From: Desulfobacterales bacterium
GTDB taxonomy: Bacteria; Desulfobacterota; Desulfobacteria; Desulfobacterales; BuS5
Assembly (NCBI GenBank): GCA_016735355.1
Contig: JAERRQ010000057.1
Span: 1-7,693 of the forward strand
DNA: 7,693 nucleotides
Reading direction: 5' to 3'
Each line of letters opens with the position of its first letter. Positions within the stretch are counted from its first letter, which is position 1. The position numbers were made by a program, and so were the translations under genes. This document shows, piece after piece, positions 1 to 6,655 of the stretch. Under the pieces are notes generated by a model. That model searched no databases. It was not told the origin of the DNA and saw nothing but the letters and a program-made list of their open reading frames with translations.

Positions 1-279
1 CCTGCCAATGTTGTGGAGGCGGATACGCGGCAGATTTTTTATATGCACGTAGTTGAAGCTATAAAGGAGCTGGTGGTAAATTCTAAAAAGGAAAAACAGA
101 CTATCCGTAAGTATAAACGGTTTACCGATAATATCCTGATTAACAAGATGATGAATGCGAGAAAGAATACTCCTTTACATATTTTTATGAACTGCCTTGA
201 AAAGGATCTTCCCCTGGACCGACCATCTGTTAAAATATTAAAAAGACATTTGAAAAAATATGAATTGAATCCCTGGTAG
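1..279 (+). CDS. 3' end of an unrecognised Lys-rich protein (partial)
   Basis: The reading frame is open from the first base of the window and ends at a TAG at 277-279, so at least 92 residues of an otherwise missing protein are present. A GTG at 13 could be a start, but there is no Shine-Dalgarno sequence in the few bases before it and the frame continues upstream, so truncation by the window edge is more likely. The visible part is basic and probably helical, with a Lys/Arg-rich stretch near the middle and another before the C-terminal NPW. No catalytic motif, cysteine cluster or membrane segment is visible. I do not recognise the family. The opposite strand also has a long open frame here, but it lacks a ribosome binding site and looks like a shadow of this gene. 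Confidence 0.55.
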   Translation, partial: PANVVEADTRQIFYMHVVEAIKELVVNSKKEKQTIRKYKRFTDNILINKMMNARKNTPLHIFMNCLEKDLPLDRPSVKILKRHLKKYELNPW

Positions 280-368
280 GGCGGTTTAAGGGAAAAAAAT
301 AAAACAATTGCGAAAGCACTAAAACAAAGCACGAAATTATTTTTATGAAACCCCATAGTATAAAATTC

Positions 369-373
369 AGGAG
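369..373 (+). promoter_or_regulatory. Ribosome binding site that decides the start at 381
   Basis: AGGAG sits 7 bases upstream of the ATG at 381. An in-frame ATG at 345 would add 12 residues but has only an A/T-rich stretch in front of it, so 381 is the better supported start. Confidence 0.7.
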
Positions 374-380
374 TTCAACC

Positions 381-902
381 ATGATTGTCGATCAGCCTCA
401 ATCGCATTTTATTTTTGGTTATCATTCTGAAATATATAAAGGATATCAATACATTGCTTATCAAGGCAAAGCGTTGACCAATCGGGAATATCTTGAACAT
501 TGGGGGAAATGGCTTATTCCCGGAGATAGAAACAAACTTGATGCCTTGGCAATCAAACTGGATCCATATGTAGAATCTTCTGTAATTGCCTGCTTTAAAT
601 ATGACCGTAGGCCTCTTACTAATTTAAGGCTTCAGGAATGTTTCATGTGTGTTTTTTGCGATGATCGGAATCGGGATGAGATCTGGAAATTATTAGCAAT
701 GCAGGGAGAAAGGCTTAAAGCCTGGATTCATGATCGGGAAACCGTTAATATGTGGCTGCCTGGAGGAAGATTGCTGGAGAACTGGATCAGGTCTGAGAAA
801 CTGGATGAAATTAAAGCGGAAGAGATTCGGAATGATTCCAGGGACAGATTTTCACAAATACTGGATTATCCGGACAGGCCTTTTGCAGGCTGGCCGCAAT
901 AG
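381..902 (+). CDS. Unrecognised 173-residue soluble protein with a CxxCxxC motif
   Basis: The start at 381 is chosen for its well-spaced AGGAG; the frame is also open back to an ATG at 345. The protein is rich in Trp, Arg and acidic residues, has no signal peptide or membrane segment, and is probably cytoplasmic. Four cysteines are present, at residues 71, 87, 90 and 93, and the last three form CxxCxxC inside a hydrophobic, strand-like segment (ECFMCVFCDD). This could be a metal site or simply a buried strand. The pattern GKWLI near residue 42, followed about 45 residues later by a hydrophobic strand and an acidic stretch, faintly recalls the Bles03 (DUF1917, putative phosphothreonine lyase-like) family. 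That resemblance is from memory and weak, so no function is assigned. It precedes the first radical SAM gene by 114 bases in the same direction and may be cotranscribed with it. Confidence 0.7.
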   Translation: MIVDQPQSHFIFGYHSEIYKGYQYIAYQGKALTNREYLEHWGKWLIPGDRNKLDALAIKLDPYVESSVIACFKYDRRPLTNLRLQECFMCVFCDDRNRDEIWKLLAMQGERLKAWIHDRETVNMWLPGGRLLENWIRSEKLDEIKAEEIRNDSRDRFSQILDYPDRPFAGWPQ

Positions 903-990
903 GATGTTTTTATAACCTGGAGTGTTTTGTAACTGGCCCGGAAAGTAAATTTTTTTTATTTTGTTCAGCCGGCCGAGGCAGAAATCTTAG

Positions 991-1007
991 AGGAGACGCT
1001 GACAGCG
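991..1007 (+). promoter_or_regulatory. Distant Shine-Dalgarno plus small hairpin before the radical SAM/SPASM gene
   Basis: The only good ribosome binding site for the gene starting at 1017 is AGGAG at 991-995, about 21 bases upstream, which is too far in linear RNA. A small inverted repeat (CGCT, loop GAC, AGCG; 997-1007) lies between them, and folding it would shorten the distance. A TAA at 1014-1016 directly precedes the ATG in frame, so no earlier start is possible. The role of the hairpin is inference. Confidence 0.3.
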
Positions 1008-1016
1008 ATTTTATAA

Positions 1017-2117
1017 ATGAATTTTTTGGAAATAACTAAACAAAAATATTACGATGCGGTTAAAAATCCGGTTCCTTTAATGGTTGGTTTCAGTATAACC
1101 CGTGCCTGTAATCTTAACTGCAAGTTGTGTGGTGTTGGTGCCGGAGAGCCTGCCCAAGGCGAATTGACCACCAAAGAGGCTAAAACTGTTATTGATAACC
1201 TTGCACTATCTGGAATTAGTCATCTATCCTTTGGGGGCGGGGAACCTTTGGTCCGGCAGGATATTATTGAGCTGGCCACTTATGCTGCTCGCAAGATAGA
1301 GAGTGTTGGAATAGTTTCTAATGGGCTGGCACTGGATAGCCACATGGCACGCAGAATTGCGAGCGCCGGTGTTAAGCAGGTCATGGTAAGCCTGGACGGG
1401 GCTGATATTGAGACCCATGATACCAACAGGGGCGCCGGGAGTTATGCGCAAGTAATCGCAGCTATGAAGAATTTGCAGGATTCCAATTTGACGGCGCGCA
1501 TTTCATTTACCATTTCCCGAACCAATTGCGATCAGCTTCCTGAAATGATAGAAATTGCGGCTGAATATGGCGTTAATCTGAATGTACAGGAATTTTTTGC
1601 AAGAGGCCGGGCAGCTGGCCAGGACTCTCTGATCCTCACCAGGAGGGAGCGCCGGGATATGCAGCGCCTTCTTTATAAAACCCAGGCTGAACGAGGTGCA
1701 GGCTCAATTGGTTTTGAGAACCGATATATTATCTCCGAGGATGAAAAAGGGCAACGAATCTGCACCAATTTAAACCTTGGCTCCAATTTTTATGATTTTT
1801 GTGTTGGTTGTTTTGCGGGAATATACTCACTATTTGTATCTCCCACTGGTGAAGTAAGACTTTGCGGCGGGTATGGTGATGGTTTACTGGGGAATTTAAA
1901 GGAAACGCCTCTCTCTAAAATCTGGCGAGATTCAGAAATTCTTAAAGAACTGCGGGACCGTGAAAAGTTGACTGGCCGTTGTGGAAAATGTTCCTACAGG
2001 TATATCTGCGGAGGCTGTCGGAGAAACGCCTATCATATGCAAAAAGATGTTTTTGCGGAAGACCCCCTGTGCTGGCGCGGTCGTTCCGAAGAAAAATTGG
2101 ATACTATAGATTTTTAG
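1017..2117 (+). CDS. Radical SAM protein with C-terminal SPASM domain
   Basis: This 366-residue protein is a radical SAM enzyme: it should bind a [4Fe-4S] cluster and S-adenosylmethionine to generate a 5'-deoxyadenosyl radical. The cluster motif CNLNCKLC uses Cys31, Cys35 and Cys38, and the SAM-binding motif GGGEP is at 73-77. A SPASM domain fills the C-terminal third: Cys249, Cys262, Cys265 and Cys283 precede Cys322, Cys325, Cys331, Cys334 and Cys352, with the usual SPTGEVRLC, KIW and CGGCR..AY...DPLCW landmarks. These cysteines normally hold one or two auxiliary Fe-S clusters. SPASM enzymes modify peptides (PqqE-like), proteins (anSME-like) or haem precursors (NirJ/AhbC-like), and the sequence alone does not tell which applies. 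The start is forced by a stop codon directly upstream. It is the first of three radical SAM genes in the cluster, followed by a hairpin and a transporter gene. Confidence 0.93.
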   Translation: MNFLEITKQKYYDAVKNPVPLMVGFSITRACNLNCKLCGVGAGEPAQGELTTKEAKTVIDNLALSGISHLSFGGGEPLVRQDIIELATYAARKIESVGIVSNGLALDSHMARRIASAGVKQVMVSLDGADIETHDTNRGAGSYAQVIAAMKNLQDSNLTARISFTISRTNCDQLPEMIEIAAEYGVNLNVQEFFARGRAAGQDSLILTRRERRDMQRLLYKTQAERGAGSIGFENRYIISEDEKGQRICTNLNLGSNFYDFCVGCFAGIYSLFVSPTGEVRLCGGYGDGLLGNLKETPLSKIWRDSEILKELRDREKLTGRCGKCSYRYICGGCRRNAYHMQKDVFAEDPLCWRGRSEEKLDTIDF

Positions 2118-2121
2118 ATGA

Positions 2122-2160
2122 TTGCCCAATTTTAAAATTTGGCACTTTAAAATTGGGCAA
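2122..2160 (+). repeat. Perfect 15-bp inverted repeat (hairpin) between enzyme and transporter genes
   Basis: The arms TTGCCCAATTTTAAA (2122-2136) and its exact reverse complement (2146-2160) flank a 9-base loop. The hairpin begins 4 bases after the stop of the SPASM gene and ends about 64 bases before the transporter start. No T-run follows on either strand, so it is not a textbook intrinsic terminator. It could be a transcript-processing or stabilising structure, an attenuator, or the remnant of a small palindromic element. Confidence 0.75.
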
Positions 2161-2223
2161 ATGGATAGAGATAAAAAAAACTGGGGAAGGCGTACTGCTA
2201 TACCTCGGAAGGAATAGCCCGGT

Positions 2224-3099
2224 ATGCTTGAAATACATTGTGCAGTCTTTTTATTCGGCCTGGCCGGTTTATTCGGAAAGTTTCTTTCGCTGCCGCCTTT
2301 GCTGATTGTTTTGGGACGCACCGTTTTCGCCTCTCTCTGTTTAATTTTAATAATAGCTTTTTATAAAAAACGTTTAACGATTAAATCCGGTCGGGATTTT
2401 AAAATTCTGGCAGTGCTGGGCATTATTTTAGCAATTCATTGGGTTACTTTTTTTCATTCCATTCAGGTTTCAACAGTGGCGGTAGGGTTGTTAACCTTTT
2501 CAACTTACCCTTTTTTTGTTACAATTATGGAGCCTTGTTTTTTTAAGGAAAAATTAACCTTTTTGTCTGTTTGCCTGGCGATTTTGGTTTGTATCGGAGT
2601 AGCGTTGATTATTCCTTCTTTTAATTTTAACAATAATATTACCCAAGGCGTTTTCTGGGGCATTTTGTCAGGATTTACGTTTGCTGTTTTATCGCTGTTA
2701 AACAGAAAGTATGTTCAAACCTATTCACCCTTAATAATAACATTTTTTCAGAATTTATTTGCCGCGCTTGTTCTTTTGCCATTTCTGTTTTTTGAAGAAT
2801 GGGAGATTCGAGCCGGAGATATTTTTTTTTTGATGGTTCTGGGTATATTCTGCACTGCCTTGGCACATACGTTGTTTATTACTGGTTTGATACATGTGAA
2901 AGCGCAAATTGCAAGCATAGTGGCCGGGCTTGAACCGGTCTATGGAATTATATTTGCGTTGATTCTGTTTGGTGAGGTTCCATCGTTTAGAACCTTGAGC
3001 GGCGGTGTTTTAATCATGGGAACGGCAGTCCTGGTAACTTTGAAACAGGTTCCAAGGGCAGGGAGTAAAAATTATTTATGGAAATTGATATTGAAATAA
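2224..3099 (+). CDS. EamA/DMT-superfamily transporter, ten membrane helices
   Basis: This 291-residue protein is almost entirely hydrophobic, with about ten predicted membrane helices (roughly 3-21, 25-47, 60-80, 84-102, 111-130, 141-159, 168-190, 198-221, 228-249 and 257-274). That is the two-times-five-helix build of the drug/metabolite transporter superfamily. The segment LEPVYGIIFALILFGEVP, followed by a glycine-rich last helix, is typical of the second EamA repeat. Family members move amino acids, nucleotide-like metabolites or drugs across the inner membrane, often outward. The start at 2224 has AAGGA 10 bases upstream. Its 3' end overlaps the next radical SAM gene by 22 bases, implying cotranscription and probably translational coupling. 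Exporting or importing a compound handled by the neighbouring radical SAM enzymes is the simplest inference; the substrate cannot be read from the sequence. Confidence 0.9.
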   Translation: MLEIHCAVFLFGLAGLFGKFLSLPPLLIVLGRTVFASLCLILIIAFYKKRLTIKSGRDFKILAVLGIILAIHWVTFFHSIQVSTVAVGLLTFSTYPFFVTIMEPCFFKEKLTFLSVCLAILVCIGVALIIPSFNFNNNITQGVFWGILSGFTFAVLSLLNRKYVQTYSPLIITFFQNLFAALVLLPFLFFEEWEIRAGDIFFLMVLGIFCTALAHTLFITGLIHVKAQIASIVAGLEPVYGIIFALILFGEVPSFRTLSGGVLIMGTAVLVTLKQVPRAGSKNYLWKLILK

Positions 3100-4328
3100 A
3101 TTCAAAATATCCGATATTAAGCCGTTTGGAATTCAGTGAGAAAATTCGTAAGCGGCAAGCGGAGATAAAAGATTATATCGAACTGTGTGATCACGCGTTG
3201 TCAGCATGGACGAAACCCCGGGGCGACAAGTCATTATCCCAGGGCTGCCAGGCTTGCAAGTCAGGAGGATATCTCTGTTTTTATGTAGGCAAAAAATGTA
3301 ATCTGGATTGCATATATTGCGCCCAGGGTACAAAGCAGGAAAAGTGGGCTCAGCCGGAAGGTATCGACTTTATAAATGATAAATATCATATTCAAGAGAT
3401 TATGGAGGCCTTTAATAATCCGGACGCAATCTGGTCAGGTTCGAATGTGCGCTGTATCGAATATTCGGGTGGGGAGCCCTTGATCTATATGGATAAGGTT
3501 CTCAAATTATCCTACTTTGTTTCCAAATATCATAGTCATGTTTATCAAATGTTGGTTACCAATGGTTTGCTTGTTACCGAGGATAAACTAAAGGCGTTGC
3601 GTGACTGTGGGATAAAAGAAATTAAATTTCATATCGGAGCCTGCCATTTTGGCAAAGCGGTACTGAATAAGCTGGAAATGGCCATAAAGATAATGGATTA
3701 TACAAGTATTATAACTCCGCCAACCCCTGAATTAAAGGAGTTTTTGATTGATAAAAAGAAAATCCACTGGTTGGAGGAGATAGGCTTACACCAGTTGGGC
3801 CTCAGTGAGCTTGGCTCGACTTCTATTTTGCATTTAAATAATATAAATGAGATTGGAGATAAACGGGCCCTTGAATACTTTCAAACACTTGGTCAGCTCT
3901 ATGTTTTTGATTCTGTAGTGGGAAAATCACTTACAGGTGACGACCTCACAGAGGTTTATGTATCTCCGATCATTTCCCGGGATATTACCTATGATATCAT
4001 GAGATACGCCGGCGAGCATGAAATGAATCTTATTGTAAATGATTGTTCCCAGGATGGCAGGCATTTTCAAAGGATCCAGAGAAATATGTTGGAGCGTTAT
4101 ATAGATCGCATGAAATCCGTCAATATCCATGATACTGAACATATCCAACAACTTCAAGCAGAAATCGAAGAAGAAAGAATGGACATGCTTGAGCGATACA
4201 ACGGAAATCAGGCGCAGGACTGGCTGAAACCGTTAATCCAACGTACCACACGCAAAGACGAAAATGGTTGGCATATTAAACTGGAAGAATTGGCAAAATC
4301 AATTATTGATTACCTGGAGAAAGCTTAA
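3078..4328 (+). CDS. COG2108-like radical SAM protein, first tandem paralog
   Basis: This 416-residue radical SAM protein has the cluster motif CNLDCIYC (Cys74, Cys78, Cys81) and the SAM-binding motif SGGEP at 130-134. Just upstream is a second cysteine set, GCQACKSGGYLC (Cys57, Cys60, Cys67), and Cys323 sits in NDCSQD. A CxxC shortly before the radical SAM motif and a late CS...D...QR..R segment are features I associate with COG2108, the uncharacterised family related to pyruvate formate-lyase activating enzyme. It differs from the SPASM protein upstream in lacking a C-terminal cysteine-rich domain. Residues from about 350 form a charged, probably coiled-coil tail. The ATG lies inside the transporter gene, with GGGAG 12 bases before it. 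The next gene is a full-length paralog 3 bases downstream. The reaction and substrate are unknown. Confidence 0.9.
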   Translation: MEIDIEINSKYPILSRLEFSEKIRKRQAEIKDYIELCDHALSAWTKPRGDKSLSQGCQACKSGGYLCFYVGKKCNLDCIYCAQGTKQEKWAQPEGIDFINDKYHIQEIMEAFNNPDAIWSGSNVRCIEYSGGEPLIYMDKVLKLSYFVSKYHSHVYQMLVTNGLLVTEDKLKALRDCGIKEIKFHIGACHFGKAVLNKLEMAIKIMDYTSIITPPTPELKEFLIDKKKIHWLEEIGLHQLGLSELGSTSILHLNNINEIGDKRALEYFQTLGQLYVFDSVVGKSLTGDDLTEVYVSPIISRDITYDIMRYAGEHEMNLIVNDCSQDGRHFQRIQRNMLERYIDRMKSVNIHDTEHIQQLQAEIEEERMDMLERYNGNQAQDWLKPLIQRTTRKDENGWHIKLEELAKSIIDYLEKA

Positions 4329-4331
4329 CCG

Positions 4332-5588
4332 ATGATTTCTTTAAAAGACATAAATATAAATAGTCCATATCCTATATTAAGCCGGATGGAGTTCCTTGAA
4401 AAAATTTACAAAAGGCGGGAAGAGCTGAAAGATTCTCTTGTAATTTCTGATGATGAATTATCCGTGTGGACAAAAACTCCAAGCGCCAAGACTCTCTCAA
4501 AGGGCTGTCAGTCTTGTAAAGCCGGGAAATGGCTGTGTCTGTATATGGGCAAAAAATGTAATATAGATTGCGTCTATTGCGCCCAGGGCACAAAGCAGGA
4601 GAAAATGATTGATCCGGAACGTCCGGATCTCATAAATGATACATATCATATTGAAGATGCTAAAAACATGTTCAATGATCCCGAGGCAATTTGGTCAGCT
4701 AAAAATACCAGTGGCATCGGCTATTCCGGTGGCGAACCATTTATATATCTGGACAAAATTTTTAACCTGGCTCATTTTATTTCTACATATCATAATCATA
4801 TTTATCAGTGGATATATACGAATGGTCTGCTTGTTACTGAGGATAAGCTGAAAATGCTTTATGATGTCGGAATAAGAGAAATAAGATTTCATATAGGAGG
4901 AAGTAATTTTAATCCCAAAGTCCTGGATAATCTTAAAATTGCGACAGGAGTAATGGATTATGTAAATGTCGAGACCCCTGGATGCCGTAAGCTCAAGGAA
5001 TTTTTGATTGATAAAGAGTGGATCTACCGCCTGGAAGATATGGGTGTTTATCAGATGAATTTCGGAGAAATGAGCACGGTGGGAGTAAACGAAATGCAAA
5101 AATTTCTCCAGGGACATAAAAGAGTCATTGACTATTTCCAGAGAAATCAAGTCTATGTTTACGATTCTTTCATAGGCAGATCTGTTTTGGATCGGAACTT
5201 GTCCCAGTTTTATATCTCTCCGATGATATCCAGGGAAAGCACGTATGAGATAATGAAATATGTTATTGATAATAAAATAGATATATTGATCAATGATTGT
5301 TCCCAGGATGCTAAACATGTGCAAAGAATCCAAAGAAACCTGAATGAGCAGAATATAAAAATAGCAAGTGAAAGTACTGAAAAAGGCAGTGAGTCTGTCG
5401 CCAAACTTCAAAAAGATAATAATGAATTAAAACAAAAAATGGTAGGTGAGCATAAAAACCCTGATATGCGGGGATATGACATGCAGTCAATAATCAAGAG
5501 TGTCACAAGGCAAGTTGATCATAAGTATCAACTTAACCTGGAGGAACTGCAAAAAGAGATTGGAAAATCAGCCCACATTGAGTGGTAA
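4332..5588 (+). CDS. COG2108-like radical SAM protein, second tandem paralog
   Basis: This 418-residue protein aligns with the preceding gene over its whole length, at roughly half identical residues by eye, with blocks such as GKKCN.DC.YCAQGTKQEK and TNGLLVTEDKLK nearly unchanged. The radical SAM cysteines are 76, 80 and 83, and SGGEP is at 132-136. The additional cysteines 59, 62, 69 and 323 match those of the paralog, while only Cys218 is not shared. The C-terminal 80 residues are again helical and charged but more diverged, ending HIEW. GGAG lies 12 bases before the start, inside the end of the preceding gene. Retention of both copies side by side, each with intact motifs, suggests either different substrates or a heteromeric enzyme. 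No terminator with a clear U-tract follows; a group of palindromes separates it from the convergent isomerase gene. Confidence 0.9.
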   Translation: MISLKDININSPYPILSRMEFLEKIYKRREELKDSLVISDDELSVWTKTPSAKTLSKGCQSCKAGKWLCLYMGKKCNIDCVYCAQGTKQEKMIDPERPDLINDTYHIEDAKNMFNDPEAIWSAKNTSGIGYSGGEPFIYLDKIFNLAHFISTYHNHIYQWIYTNGLLVTEDKLKMLYDVGIREIRFHIGGSNFNPKVLDNLKIATGVMDYVNVETPGCRKLKEFLIDKEWIYRLEDMGVYQMNFGEMSTVGVNEMQKFLQGHKRVIDYFQRNQVYVYDSFIGRSVLDRNLSQFYISPMISRESTYEIMKYVIDNKIDILINDCSQDAKHVQRIQRNLNEQNIKIASESTEKGSESVAKLQKDNNELKQKMVGEHKNPDMRGYDMQSIIKSVTRQVDHKYQLNLEELQKEIGKSAHIEW

Positions 5589-5638
5589 TAATACAGATAA
5601 GCGCAAATGTGTTTGTTTTTTTTAAAACAGTATAGTAA

Positions 5639-5658
5639 GGGCACGATGCACCGTGCCC
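5639..5658. repeat. GC-rich palindrome, likely dispersed repeat
   Basis: GGGCACG (5639-5645) and CGTGCCC (5652-5658) form a 7-bp stem with a 6-base loop, followed by CCTAC. GGGCACG...CGTGCCCCTAC-type palindromes are, from general knowledge, common dispersed intergenic repeats in many bacterial genomes. It lies between convergent genes and could act as a bidirectional barrier, but no U-tract directly follows on either strand. Confidence 0.6.
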
Positions 5659-5665
5659 CCTACGG

Positions 5666-5693
5666 GCCAATATTGGCGCTCATTTCTATGAGC
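5666..5693. repeat. Two adjacent palindromes abutting the isomerase stop codon
   Basis: GCCAATATTGGC (5666-5677) is a perfect 12-base palindrome. It is directly joined to a hairpin with arms GCTCAT (5678-5683) and ATGAGC (5688-5693) and a TTCT loop. The second hairpin touches the stop codon of the minus-strand isomerase gene, so it would form the end of that message. It may protect or end the transcript, but there is no U-run. Confidence 0.55.
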
Positions 5694-6134
5694 CTAATCT
5701 TTGCCATCATCAGGCAAAATATCCATCAATGTAATCTCAAAAGTGAGAGCTTGACCGGCAAGTAGATGGTTGGCATCCATAGTTATCTTATCCTCATTGA
5801 TATCTTTTATATAAGCATCAATGACATTTCCTTGATCAGATCTACCCTGCATCGATTTTCCTATTTTGGGTACAAACTCCGGTGGAAAGTCTGATCTGTT
5901 GAGTATGAACAAGAGTTGATCGTTATATTCTCCATAAGCATCATCAGGTGAAAGTGTAATAGTCTTGTTCTCATTTTTTTTCATTCCAACCACGCTATTT
6001 TCAAATAAAGGCAGCATAGTTTTTTTACCAATTTTAAATTTAATCGGCTCCATGGAAGAATCAAAAACCGACCCATCATCAAGCTTGCCGACATAATGGA
6101 CTTCTACAGTATCACCTGTTTTTGCTTGCGTCAT
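5694..6134 (-). CDS. SlyD-like FKBP-type peptidyl-prolyl cis-trans isomerase
   Basis: This 146-residue cytoplasmic protein, without signal peptide, is a foldase that should catalyse cis-trans isomerisation of prolyl bonds and bind unfolded chains. The FKBP half is seen in VHYVGKLDDGSVFDSS (12-27), the IGKKTMLPLFENSVVGMK segment (35-52) and PDDAYGEY (63-70). The insert-in-flap chaperone domain typical of SlyD/SlpA proteins follows (about 72-120), and the chain returns through NHLLAGQALTFEITLMDI. The usual NHPLAG has Leu in place of Pro. The tail ends PDDGKD and lacks the histidine- and cysteine-rich metal-binding extension of E. coli SlyD, so a nickel-insertion role is unlikely. AGGAG lies about 8 bases before the ATG. 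The gene converges on the radical SAM cluster and is probably a housekeeping neighbour unrelated to it. Confidence 0.95.
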   Translation of the reverse strand: MTQAKTGDTVEVHYVGKLDDGSVFDSSMEPIKFKIGKKTMLPLFENSVVGMKKNENKTITLSPDDAYGEYNDQLLFILNRSDFPPEFVPKIGKSMQGRSDQGNVIDAYIKDINEDKITMDANHLLAGQALTFEITLMDILPDDGKD

Positions 6135-6176
6135 TTGTCACTCCTTTTATTAATTTTATTTCAATCGGAATCTTAA

Positions 6177-6207
6177 ATTGTAGATTTTCAGAATACTTTT
6201 TTAACAA
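6177..6207 (-). promoter_or_regulatory. Possible weak promoter for the isomerase gene
   Basis: On the minus strand TTGTTA (6202-6207) precedes TACAAT (6177-6182) with a 19-base spacer, about 40 bases before the start codon. The boxes are decent, but the spacing is longer than ideal and AT-rich DNA gives such matches by chance. Confidence 0.25.
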
Positions 6208-6377
6208 ATAAACCTATCAGTATTGATCTGTGTCACATTGTTGTTTTAAAAGTATCAGCAGCAAATGAAGGATGCCGAATTTTGTATAATTCAATCTTAT
6301 TTAATCTTATAATAGCATCTAAAAATATAATCGAAGATAAGGCGAAAGTCAAAGAACTTTTTTCTCGTGTAATTTAA
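6177..6377 (+). other. Stop-free frame without start codon in the 6135-6655 gap
   Basis: The gap between the isomerase gene and the next small gene is 521 bases. Its first half contains an open frame between a TAA at 6174 and a TAA at 6375, about 66 codons, with a plausible-looking helical C-terminal part (IIEDKAKVKELFSRVI). It has no ATG or GTG and no ribosome binding site. It may be a gene remnant or chance. The second half of the gap is the repeated cassette. Confidence 0.2.
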
Positions 6378-6433
6378 AATGCTGTAATGTTATAAGATTG
6401 GATTGAAGGGATAGTAGGGGCCGGATAAAATAA

Positions 6434-6462
6434 TTGACATAACAGTAGAACAGACTTAATAT
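6434..6462 (+). promoter_or_regulatory. Sigma70-type promoter in cassette copy 1
   Basis: A perfect -35 box TTGACA (6434-6439) is followed after 17 bases by TAATAT (6457-6462), a four-of-six -10 match. Transcription would begin near 6469, leaving an untranslated leader of about 187 bases before the small gene at 6656. Confidence 0.6.
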
Positions 6463-6510
6463 ATGTATAAGTTTTTTTCAAAAGGGGTACCATTAAAAAA
6501 CGACTATTAA

Positions 6511-6603
6511 CCTGATGTTACTGATGCAGAAGCATGGGAACGAAAAAAAGCATTGAGCGAATTTGAAGATAAAACTGTATCAAGAATTAACGTTGCAGGT
6601 TAA
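6511..6603 (+). other. Conserved 30-codon relic frame in the leader, copy 1
   Basis: Between a TAA at 6508 and a TAA at 6601 lies a stop-free frame reading PDVTDAEAWERKKA and on to NVAG. The same frame, bounded by the same stops and free of indels, exists in copy 2. Of the ten base differences between copies, nine change the amino acid and they fall evenly over the three codon positions, so it is not being maintained as protein. It is either a relic of an older gene end or part of a structured leader RNA. Confidence 0.35.
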
Positions 6604-6655
6604 AAAGGTTTGTGCCTCTAACATTATACCGTTTTTATTAAAAGGGGGGTAAAAT

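Noticed and set aside
39..356. Minus-strand open frame opposite the first gene, hydrophobic, 105 residues
   Set aside because: It has no ribosome binding site and its hydrophobicity is what the complement of a Lys-rich plus-strand gene gives.
345..380. ATG at 345 as start of the 173-residue protein
   Set aside because: It lacks a Shine-Dalgarno sequence, whereas ATG 381 has AGGAG at ideal spacing.
903..1016. A short precursor-peptide gene in front of the SPASM enzyme
   Set aside because: No ATG-led frame longer than a few codons with a ribosome binding site exists in this gap.
1979..2305. Plus-strand open frame spanning the end of the SPASM gene, the hairpin and the transporter start
   Set aside because: It overlaps the conserved SPASM cysteines and the transporter N-terminus in another frame and reads as an Arg/Cys-rich shadow.
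4695..5411. Long minus-strand open frame (238 residues) opposite the second COG2108-like gene
   Set aside because: It lies wholly antisense to a gene with intact radical SAM motifs and has no recognisable domain; AT-rich coding DNA yields such shadows.
5611..5624. T-rich run after the last radical SAM gene as an intrinsic terminator
   Set aside because: No stable hairpin precedes the run.
6463..6603. A 46-codon gene starting at ATG 6463 with an in-frame TAA read through or recoded
   Set aside because: The ATG overlaps the -10 region and lies before the predicted transcription start, copy 2 has lost it and has a frame-shifting indel, and TAA is a normal stop for the other genes here.
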